DNA of 64,000 nt from Aristolochia californica. Its lineage: Eukaryota; Streptophyta; Magnoliopsida; Piperales; Aristolochiaceae. Location: assembly GCA_029961685.1 (NCBI GenBank), contig JARWKL010000011.1, positions 7,940,723 to 8,004,722 of the forward strand, written 5' to 3'. Below are positions 1 to 10,300 of this stretch, piece after piece. How positions within the stretch are numbered: the first letter of the stretch is position 1; the number at the start of each line of letters is the position of its first letter. Below the pieces are notes generated by a model. It saw only the letters and a program-made list of their open reading frames with translations, was not told the DNA's origin and did no database searches. Position numbers and translations under genes: made by a program.

Positions 1-780
1 AATGTCCAATTGACGTAGGGACCACCCCCTGATTTACTACTAAGAGCAAAATACGTATAAACGACAAACGAGCAACAGGAGAAAAAGTTTTAAACACATC
101 AATACCAAAGGTTTGAGTACACCATCGCAACCAACCAGGCTTTATAGCGCTCAATAGAATCGTTTGCATTATACTTGATAGTATAAACCCAGCGGCAACC
201 AACAACTTTGGCCCCAGATGGTAGATCACACAGTTGCCAAGTGCCTTGATCTATCAAAGCATCCATTTCAACATCCATAGCTTGCTTCCAATGAGGAGAC
301 AAGAAAGCCTCTTGCACTGGAAAAGGGAAAGTGCAGGTAGAAAAAGACAAAGCAAAAATTTTTTAGGAGTCAGATAAGGAATAAAAAGACACAAATAGAG
401 ATAACGAATACCGTATACCTTTACCTTTCCTGACACCCTTCTCCTGAGTGCAATAGGAAAATGTAGATCATTACCTCCAAGATCTTGAGACAAATTAGAG
501 TCATGATCCGGTGAGAGAGTCGGCGGTGATACTTCTTTTCGGCATTTATATACTTGTAATGTTTTCTCGACAATGACAGCTTGTGATGGTCTAACGGGCT
601 TATCAATTGGTACACGAATTACCGGTACCGGTTCAGATGAGACAATAGGACCAGAAGGTAATGACAAAAAGGAAAGGAAAAGAACTATACATCCTCAAAG
701 AAAGTAACGTAGATACAAATGTCTTTCTAGTGAATGGACAAAAACATTTGTACCCCTTCTGTGTAAAAGAGTTAAAACTT
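1..780 (-). pseudogene. Ty1/copia pol fragment (integrase-RT linker and start of RT)
   Basis: Degenerate copia polyprotein read on the minus strand and cut by the left edge of the window. The start of the reverse transcriptase domain is readable at about 350-99, with the family hallmarks GTWQLCDLP, VGCRWVYTIKY and IERYKA, followed by FSPVARLS toward base 1. The linker between integrase and RT is readable at about 667-254. Frames shift and stops interrupt it, so no functional enzyme is encoded. The adjoining fragment at 796-1026 is in the opposite orientation, so the two pieces do not come from one undisturbed copy. The identity as copia is clear from motifs; the source element is unknown. Confidence 0.75.
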
Positions 781-795
781 GCTTTTGAATAGCTT

Positions 796-1026
796 ATGGT
801 GTTAAAATGTAATATTCAAGCAGCCATATTTATTGCAAGTAATCATGTCTTCCATGAGAAACCAAAACAAATAGAAGTTGATCTTCAATTTGTTAGTGGC
901 AAGGTAGGTACCCCACATGCAGGACCACTAACCAAATTGATGATATATACACAAAACCTTTTGGAAAGAAAGAAATTTTATACTAAACAAAGATTGGTTG
1001 GCATATATGCTCCATCTTGCAAGGGA
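796..1026 (+). pseudogene. Ty1/copia RNase H C-terminal fragment
   Basis: The plus-strand frame shows the conserved end of copia RNase H: a degenerate CDNQAAI-type start (KCNIQAAIFIASNHVFHE) followed by KPKQIEVDLQFV, and then the usual tail ending in IYAPS. It finishes in a purine-rich tract immediately before a TG dinucleotide that starts an LTR. Only the last ~75 residues of the polyprotein are present; the rest of the RNase H and RT domains are missing. The orientation is opposite to the pol fragment directly upstream. Confidence 0.75.
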
Positions 1027-1358
1027 GTGTTAGAAATCAGAATAAATTCGTAATTTCTTATGTGGGTAAGTCTGTAATTCGGTCAACAAAAGGATTCAGC
1101 TTAGTGTTTCTGAAGTGGTGTGGTTATTATGTAAATTCTGAAGAGTTTAAAGAGTGTTTTACTCATTTACGTATAAGTTCTCTTGAGGGGCTTTTTAGTC
1201 TTTTTGTAAAACAACTTAAGTGGATTAATAAAATAGGACGGGTCGATCTTTCCCCATTGAGTAGGCTGCATGCAGCCCTATTTTCTTCCCTCTCTTCTTC
1301 TTCTCTCCCCTTTCTCTCCAATTTCTCTTTTATCTTCTTCCTTTACACCCCTGAAGCA
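1027..1358 (+). repeat. Probable copia 3' LTR
   Basis: It starts TGTTAGAAATC right after the polypurine tract that ends the RNase H fragment, as expected for a copia 3' LTR. The C/T-rich stretch at about 1285-1340 resembles the R/U5 of the other copia LTRs here. The 3' limit is set at a CA near 1358 and is approximate, because no second LTR copy is present to compare. Confidence 0.5.
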
Positions 1359-2394
1359 AAACAGTTGTATGGCAACGACCCATCAGGACCCTCATTTTCA
1401 AGCATAGCTTGCGACTCAGGTGTGCAACTCAGACGTTATGAACAGCAGAATAACAGTCTTCAGGCAGCTAGTGGCCAGCCATTCCAAAGAACAGACAGTG
1501 GTAAAGTCACAAACATCGGTGGCAGCTGGTGAGATGTAGAGTTCGGCAGGATAGGAAGGGGTTTGTGTACAAAACCAATTACCAAAATTGGGTTGAACCA
1601 CATCATATTTCGCTGATCAACTTCCTGAAATTCATTGAGTTGTTGTGGGCAGGATAGAATATAGAGCTGCCTGCATCAAAACAAGACAAGTTACACTGAA
1701 ATTCCAACATGGAACCCAGGTCTAAGCCAAAGGACTTGATGATCTTCAGATTGACAGTTTGCTGAATAGTTTGCTGAAGAACAGATGTAATTGCTGATTG
1801 AAAAGCACATTATCGAATCTCAGCCCTGCCAAAATGATGATCTTGCCAGTCAAAATCTTGACAAAAATCTGCATTTGTCCCCTCAATAAAGCACAAGATG
1901 GAGAGTGGACTCATCTTTGGCTCAACTTTAGATCTTTGATTCCGTGCTTTATTGAGCACAAAATTGCTTTCCATCACCTTCACGACTTCACGTTCCACCA
2001 TTGAAAGCGACAATCTTCTCTCACCAATCACAAGAGAATGCTGAACAGATCTATTGTCGCCAAAGTTTTAGAACATTATGTTGCCATTGCCAAAAAAAAT
2101 GCCTACCAACAAAATAGAACATCATGAGGGCAAGAAGATCAAACGCCATCACAAACTTCACCTCCTTCTGTTTTTGGATATGGTACTAAACATCGCAGAT
2201 GTCTCAGCAGCAAAAATAAAAAAAATTCAGATCCAAAACAAGGACTTTTAGATCGAAGTCACATCATGCAGGTGTTTGCAAACTAAAAATTGAAGTGGGA
2301 ACGTAAAAGGAAGAGTTACAATTTGGAGATAAACTTGAAACTTGCACAACCTAAATAATCGAAGAAATGCAGCAATCTAAAAAAAAAAAAAATT
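1359..2394. other. No gene recognised
   Basis: A low-complexity, stop-rich stretch. I find no protein motif, LTR boundary or RNA gene. It may lie within the large intron after ARK exon 9 or outside the gene. Confidence 0.5.
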
Positions 2395-2975
2395 TTTAGA
2401 TAGTGTTGAGTTATATTAATAAGCTCAAAAGAGCAATATTACAAGGAGGAACCGTCCCAAACAATGAGAGATTGTTGGGATGTTCCGAATTTAGCTATCA
2501 GCCAAGGAATTGGCAGATCTAGGGATGTGATTCCATGTACAAGAAATTGAGGTTACAATGTTTGCAAAAGAGGAAATAATTGGCCAATGCCGCCAAGGGG
2601 GGGAAGCCGAACTGGACCACCAACTAATGACAACTTTGAAGTCCCCTTCGATCAGCAGCTTCCCGTGAAGACAATTCTTGAAAATCTTCAATCCAAGATG
2701 AAGGACAGTCACTTCAGTAGTATTGGAGTCAGCAATACCAACTGGTCTCGCATAGGAAAGAACAGTCTCTCCTCTGTGATTCTTGAAGACTCCATGGGCA
2801 CCCGCCGGCCAGGGGCAACCCAAAGCACTCCCGTCAAAGTTCAACTTGATGCAATCACTAGGGGGAGGCTCCCACATTGCCATGGCCGGAATCTTCTGAG
2901 GGCACGCCATATGGGCCATAAGACACCATTTCCAAAAACGAAAATGGAGATAGTGACCTGTGAATTGACCTAGGT
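2395..2975 (-). mobile_element. LINE 3' end (copy A) with RNase H domain
   Basis: 5'-truncated non-LTR retrotransposon on the minus strand. The frame at 2919-2491 encodes the RVT_3-type RNase H carried by plant L1 elements: LNFDGSALG, a VTVLHLGLKIFK segment and LIEGDFKVVISWW, then SCTWNHIPRSANSLAD. A short 3' UTR and an A-tail follow at about 2395. The 3' end closely matches LINE copy B near the right end of the window (62838-63242), so both belong to one family. The upstream limit is uncertain. Endonuclease and RT domains are absent. Confidence 0.75.
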
Positions 2976-3028
2976 CAACCGAAAAACCCTATCTGATGCC
3001 ATGTGAAATTTGTACGAAAAAATGGTGG

Positions 3029-3335
3029 TATTAAATTGGGTCCAAGGCCTATCCCAAAATGACTAGACAACATAGGAATCCTCTTTTCCAACTAATAAAC
3101 TTAAGATCTTTGATCTCACTAATCCATGTAGGACTATTTCTTAACACTTCCCCTCACGTGTAGGCACGTGGATAATTTGGGTGGAGACCCACATGTGAGT
3201 ACTTGCTCTGATACCATGTTAAATTGGGTCCAAGGCCTATCCCAAAATGACTATACAACTTAGGAAACCTTTTTTCCAACTAATAAAACTTAAGATCTTT
3301 GATCTCAATAATCCATGTGGGACTATTCCTTAACA
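3029..3335 (-). mobile_element. TRIM-1, complete 307-bp terminal-repeat retrotransposon in miniature
   Basis: Two near-identical direct repeats, 3029-3145 (117 bp) and 3217-3335 (119 bp), flank only 71 bp. Read on the minus strand, the internal region starts with a perfect primer-binding site, TGGTATCAGAGC, complementary to the 3' end of initiator tRNA-Met, at 3216-3205. It ends with a purine-rich tract (GTGAGGGGAAG) just before the 3' LTR. The right LTR is bounded by TG and CA; the outer base of the left LTR has decayed from TG to TA. The flanking 5-bp duplication is perfect: GGTGG at 3024-3028 and 3336-3340. It has no coding capacity and must be mobilised in trans. Confidence 0.93.
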
Positions 3336-4138
3336 GGTGGAGATATAAGGGTTTAGAAACCCCCTTCCTCCATTTATAATTGAAACAATATTAAGAATTA
3401 CATTCAAGTTCCTGCTCCCCTTAAACCCAAAAAAAAAAATTGTAGGAAAGAACTTTGCCTTAAAAATAAACAACATCCTAATTAGGAGAGTTTTCTTTAC
3501 AAAGATCTTTCCTTACCAAGTCTTCTATTAATAGTCAATTTATGGAAGTTCCAAAGTTAGTAAGTTCATTGTTGGTAGTTTTTATCTAAGCTAGTTGCTG
3601 GAATTCTTTTCTAGCAAGTGGTTTTCAATTCAGTCGGAGGTTTGGTCTTAAGAAAGTTTTTTTTTGGTGATGCAACTTATTTTGGCAAGTCCGTGGTTGT
3701 TTTTTACTATAAATGGGGGAAATCTGTTGGTAACTTTCAATCAGTTTCAAGATCAACAGAAATTTTTATTTTGGCTGTTGGAGCGCCTTTCTTTTTTCTT
3801 TCTTTTGCTGAGAATAATTTCTTAGTAATCTTTCTCTTTTGCTAACTACTGCCAGTTAGAATGCAGCACCTAAAAAATCAAGTTCTTCCTTTGGAACTTG
3901 AAAACTAGGAATTTCTTAAAGTTGAGAAGGTAAGGATCAGATATCTCATATTTCAGCCTTGTCTACCAACTATATTTCAGTAATTTTTGTGCCATTATTT
4001 TACAACTATACCCTTATAGCCAATGACTAAAACACCCTAAACCTTATTTTTCAACAGTAACTGAAAATAAAAAAAAACGAGAAAATATAAAGTTCCAAGA
4101 TCAAGAGCTCGCCTAAAGTCTAGTCAAAGAACAAGTAC
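3336..4138. other. AT-rich non-coding DNA, probably ARK intron 9
   Basis: It lies directly after the splice donor of ARK exon 9 on the minus strand. There is no coding motif. The open frame on the plus strand at 3618-3845 is T-rich and resembles nothing. Confidence 0.5.
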
Positions 4139-4351
4139 CTCATATTTTGCAGTAAAATTTCTCTCTGCTTCAGCAAATTTATTTTCACAATTTTCGATCA
4201 TTTTCTTCGTTTCCTGTTTCTCATTTTCTCGCAACTTAGATTGCCTTTCTATCTCTGCAGTTAGAGAGTCAACTTGATGCTCAAGTTTCCTGCACATACT
4301 TTCATAATCAAACTCCTCTTTGAGCTTAAGGATGTTAACTATTTTCATTGC
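4139..4351 (-). CDS. ARK: ARK exon 9 (neck and start of coiled coil)
   Basis: 71 codons: [20 protein letters not shown], then a charged heptad-like helix ([16 protein letters not shown] onward) ending FTAKYE. Donor GTACTT. No later exon was found in the window. Confidence 0.9.
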
Positions 4352-7300
4352 CTGAAACAGATAGCAACATACACATTCAGACATAGAATTTGAGAAACTA
4401 TTTAACCTACCAATGTCACAAGCAACATTATAATACACACTGTGACAGAAATGCAGAAAAGAATCAATGGGAGAAAAACTTATTAGACAGAAACAAGAAA
4501 ACAACTGTTGATGAGTATCCATCAAAGCAAAGTTTTGGTCAGCAACGACATCGGCTTCCACCAGAGCATCAAATAATCTTCCTTATTTGAAAAAGAATAT
4601 ATAATCATCAATTGTATTTAATTAGCTGACCAAACACTCGATTTGAAATATTACTTGAGATAAGAGACAAAACATATTTAAACAATCTTACTCGTTGACC
4701 AAACATTATAGTGCTAGTTGCTTCTGCAAGATGCAGTGCAGATGGTCCAATTGTTATGATAAGGGAAGTCCTTGCAGATCCTGTATGGTCAAAAACAACA
4801 AAAGATTCTGGCGTCACATGTCATCTCTTATAGCATTTTATAAAAAAATATATATTAGACAAAAACAATTGAAATCACAAATAAATAGAAGCCACGCAAA
4901 TTAAACAAGGTTTTAGAATTTTTGTGATAAAAAGAGATCTAGAACTTTTTGCATCAATTTTAGTTTGCATATCTTTTTATTGTTCATGGTGATCAATGAA
5001 ATGGGTAAAAAATTGACATCAGAAATTAAGCTGGATGAGAGTTAAGTAGCTCAAATGTGTCTGATTCAAGGCAAAATAAAACTCCCCTCATGGGAAGGTA
5101 AGAAAGACACCTCGGGAAGGGGGCTTTCATTTACCAATAAGGTGCCACAGGGACCACACTTCAGTCTTACAGTAAGTCAATATAGACTATCTTAAACAAA
5201 TATCCTTTTCTTACTCCACTCACCCTCCATAAGACTTGAAAAATTCATTTAGAAAACATGCAAGTTTAAGAACAATATTTGCAATATCTAGAAGTACTAA
5301 AACATATCGAAAATTAGAGGTCATCATTCAGAAGAATACTCAGAGAGTTATTTCTTGAGACACATATGGCCTTAATACTGCAGATAAATACCATAAAGAA
5401 ACAGTAATAAGAGCAGTTCTTTAACCTCCAAATGAGCCACGAAGCAGCCTAGTAAGTTTGGAGTCTCTTGTAGGTATATGGGGACTATTCTCAGCTAATG
5501 CATTTATACATTTTCCCAAAGATGACAGAGAAAGATTAATGAACTTAGCCTCCTCAAGTGCATGACCTTCACTCCCTGCAGCATTAAACAATACAATGAG
5601 GAAATAAGAGAAGACATTTGGACAAATACTTGAGAATAATAAAATAAATAACCACAGCAGATGCAAGCATAAAGTAAGCTAAAATAGAAAAAGATATTTA
5701 TAAAATTTAATGTCAAAACCTGTTTTGTCTATTCTTTCTGAGCCAGCAAGATCCACAATAAGCAGCTTGCTTCTTAAAACAATGGGAACGGAATTGCCAG
5801 CAGTCTCAATTCTCATGTGATTTTCTATTTCTGGAGAACCATCTTTGCCTTTCCCATTACCATACTTTTGGACATAAACCTAAAACGTAAAACCAATCTC
5901 ACATGTGCAGTAAGCAATTCCTTAACTACAAGTCAATAAACTAGGAAAAAACTATATTAAATTAAAATAATTATGGTAAGTACTCACCATAAGAATAGCA
6001 TGACTACGTGAAGATTCAGTATTCAAATTTGTATTTGCAGCATGTCGATTTCCCTCACCAATTTCCAGAAGTTGCAGAAAGTGGTTAACACCTCGAATTC
6101 TGACCACTTCAGCACCCGATAAAAACACTTCACCACTCTTGGGGTCCTCAGTGATGGGAATATCATTATTCTCAGGGACTAGTAAATCTTGGACCGATTC
6201 CAGATACAACTGAAGGAAAAAAATGTGAGAATAAGAGGGAAAATGAAAGTACATATTAAAATAGTTGGTGGATACAAAAGTTCACCAATCTATAATTGTA
6301 CATGTGCCCACATATCATATAAGTTGTCTGAGAATGAGAGTTGTTGTGTATAGGAGAATAGTTCACATTTGCTTACACTTGACTAGATCCTAGGTACATT
6401 AGTTGGGAAGAGACCTAACTTTGGCTAGTCATTTTAGAAGGAATTTTGCCCTCCCTTATCAGGATCTTTGTATACTTTTTAGCGTCTCAACTGAATCCAG
6501 GACATTTCACTTCTCACATTTTCATCTCATGTAAATGAGAAATGTTTCTGAAATATAAAACAGAAGGACACGCAGCTATCACTGTGAGGTGATTCTCCAC
6601 AAAAATTAGGTGCCAATGAAAAAGATTGTGATGAAGAACATTGTTGAACCCTCCTCAATCACTTGGAATGAAGTCATTGCGAAGCAACTTGCAAGCCAAT
6701 GGATTTGGAAATCAGGGGATTTCTTGGCAACTGCTTGTTATCACCTACCATTTTGTCTTGATAGCTCCCATGTTAGTAGCTGAGTTGCTTCTACCTTTCT
6801 TCTCTTCTCTTCTCTTCATTCATTTGGCAAAATTATTACTTCAATCACAACCAAAAAGAAGAAGGAGAAGAAACACAAGAAGAAAGACAGAGCTCCTACA
6901 TGAGAAGCTGTTGACTGAAGACTTAGTCAAGAAGAGATGCAAGAGATCAGATAAGCCACTATTTATTCAGTTCCACTTCAAGAAGACAAACTTTACCTGT
7001 AAATAAGAGATTGACACCATATGAGTTGTTGGAGAGGTAGAGGCGAGAATCTCCTCTAAGGCCCTAACCATTATCCCACGTTCAGATGGATCATCTTTAC
7101 CTAGTTGGCCTACTGTGTAAGTTTTACCAGTCCCCGTTTGACCATAAGCCATCACAGTCCCATTATACCCATCTAAGACACTCTGCAAGTTTACAAAATA
7201 AGATATTAAAGATAAAAGAAATTGAAAAAATAAATAAGTCACTGTGTTACTGTATAATTTAAAACACAGAGAAATGAAAAGTTTTAATATCATCCAGACT

Positions 7301-10300
7301 TGTCACAGAAATAAACCACATGAGAAAGCCCTTCCTCAATTTTATCTGTTGCAATATCAAGTAAAGAGAAGAATGCTTCATTTGTTGTATGACATTCTCC
7401 AAAAAACCCCAAAAACATCGATGAGAAAAACACTGTTGCAAGTATTATCCTGTCTCTATGTTAGTGCGTATTTTAATTAGTTAGTTACAAACAGCAGATT
7501 GAGTGAATTCTAGAAAAAACATGGATCAGATGTACTGATCAGCTTAGCCAAAGAAAACTTTTTAAGGAAAATTAAACTGTTAAACATGAAATTCACCATA
7601 CTTTCAGCACATAATATTAAAATCACTATAATAAATCTATTCAATGAGAATTTTGCAGTGTCATTTCTGTCAGGTTAACATTTTTGAAGAAGATGAAGAA
7701 GAAAAAGAAAAGGAAGGATAGCAAAACATAGCAAATCTTATATCTGAAGCAATTAAGACTCCAGGAAGCCTCACCTCCACCACTGGTTTTGCAACAACCT
7801 CATAAACACGCCTCTGAGATGCACTTTCAGTAAAGACTTCATCAAACTTAAAAGATTCTGAACTCCAATTATTTTTCCGTAATTTTAGCCTCTTCAACTA
7901 CACAAAGAAGAATTATAAATAGTTAATGCCAATAAATTTCCCTAGCATCAAGTATTGGGCAAAATCTGCTCTTTTTCTCTCTCTCAATATGTTTCAAAGA
8001 TGTTAAATATACCTGGTGTTTTAGGACATAATATCAACTCAAAGATCATAAGTGAAAATATTAAATACCTCTGGCTGCAATTCAACACAATCAGCAAAGT
8101 CAGCTTCTGATGCAAGATCTTCAGTATTCCGTGGCCGAAGTCTTACTGCTACCCTAACTCTTCCAGAGTCTATTTAAGAATGAAACTGATCAAATTCAAC
8201 ATTTAAGAGAGAACAAACTCAGCGTACACGCACTCATTCATCCTTCCCACAGGTATAATTGATTGTAGAAAGAGCAATATACAGCAACTCTCACCAAATT
8301 AGGTCCCAGCATTCTTCTAAATAGAACATAAAATGCATTATGATTGCATGTTAACACAGTTAGCAGTACTTGTGGAGTTAATTTCTGAAGTCACATAAAT
8401 AAGCAGATCTGAATATAATACACCGCTCAAAGAAATCAAAATCTTTCTCCTATATCAAATAAGGCTTTCCTACATAACTTCTCTTTCATTGGTGGAAACC
8501 ATTGAAGTCTATATTATGATTGTCAAGTGTAAAATAAGAAAGGATAATAGGAGAAATTGAAGAAGAAAGGAGGGAGAAGAAAGATGGAAAGAGACTCTTG
8601 AAAGAGGTCGCATTAGGGGACAAGCTCAATCCCTATTCTATTTAATACGTGAGATTAGAAAAAATTACAAATATACCCCTTACACACTTAACTCACTTAA
8701 ACCCTTATATCTCTCATCCTACATAACTAAATTACATGAAATTAAGTCTAGAGACATACTAAAAGATGTAGAATAAGATGGTGTAGAAATCAGTAACATT
8801 TGAAGATGTAAAATGACCAAAATACCCTTCTGTAGTTTTTCTAACACTCCCCCTCAAGCTGGAGTATATATGTCCATAAGGTCTAGCTTGTTGCAAAATG
8901 TCACAAATTCGCATTTTCCAAAAGACTTAGTGAACGCATCTCCATGCTGATCTCCATAATGAACATAGGGAGTGACTACTTCCTTCTTTATCACAGCACC
9001 CGGAATAAAGTGATAATCCACTTCAATGTGTTTCCTCCTCTCATGAAACACTAGATTATCGGCAATAAATATGGCTATTTGATTCTCACAATTCAAAGTC
9101 ATAGGTTCATTCTAATAAAATCCCAACTTTTGAGGTACAGACCTTACCCACATCAGTTCACCGATAATGTGGCCCATTGCCCTATATTTTGCTCCATATA
9201 CACTTCCTCTTTCCAATCACCATACAAGAATGCATTGATAATATCAAGTTGGCATAACAACCACCCCTGATTCACAACAGAAACTAAAATCCAAATAGAG
9301 AACAACCTAGCAACGGGAGAAAAAGTCTCAGACACATCAATGTCATAAGTCTGTGGGTAGCCCTCAGCTATCAAGCTAGCCTAGTACCTCTCAATAGAAC
9401 CATCGACCTTATAATTCACAATGTGCACACATCTACAACCAACAACAGTAGAACTTGGGGGTACATCACATAATAGCCAACAGAACCTCCATTTAAACAT
9501 CCATACCCTGCTTTCACTGCAGAGAAGAAAGAGCAACCTGCACAGAAAAAGGAATAGTGCAAGTAGGCAAAGAGAAAGCAAGGCTTTTATACTGGTCAAA
9601 AAACAAATCAAAGCAAACAAAATTGGACAACGGATAGCGTATACCTTTCCTTACACCTCTTTGAAGAGCAATGGGAAGATGTAAATCACTGACATCAGGA
9701 TCTGCAAACGAATTGAAGTCATGGACCGGTGTGAGAGAGGGAACTGTAAGCTGAGATGAGGGCACCCTTCCTAGTTGGTAGACCTACATCGGTTTCTCAA
9801 CAATAGCACTAGGTGAAGGCCTTGGACTATCCTCCACAAGTGTAGGAATGACCAACTTTGCTCCTGTAGAAGAAGGAAGAACAACATCTAGAGAAGGAGA
9901 CTCAAAGAAAGAGGTATCCTCAAAAAAAGTGACAAACATATGTTTTTCTGGTAAATGGACAAAAACATCTATACTTCTTTTTTGAACGAGAATATTCTAA
10001 GAAAATATAGTTGACTACAAGAGGCAACAATTTATCTCTGGATGGACCAAATACATGTGCAAAACAGATGCAACTAAAAGCACACAGCGATACAAAAATA
10101 ATGAAGCAAAAGGGAATAAAATTTGCATGGGAATTTGACCCCCAAGAACAAAAGAAGGCATTTTGTTAATGAGAAAACATGCAATAAGAACTACATCACC
10201 CCAAAATGACTTGGGTACATTTATATGAAACAATAGTACGCACCACTTCCAACAGATGACCATTTTTACGTTCAACTACTCCATTTTTCTATTGAGTAAA

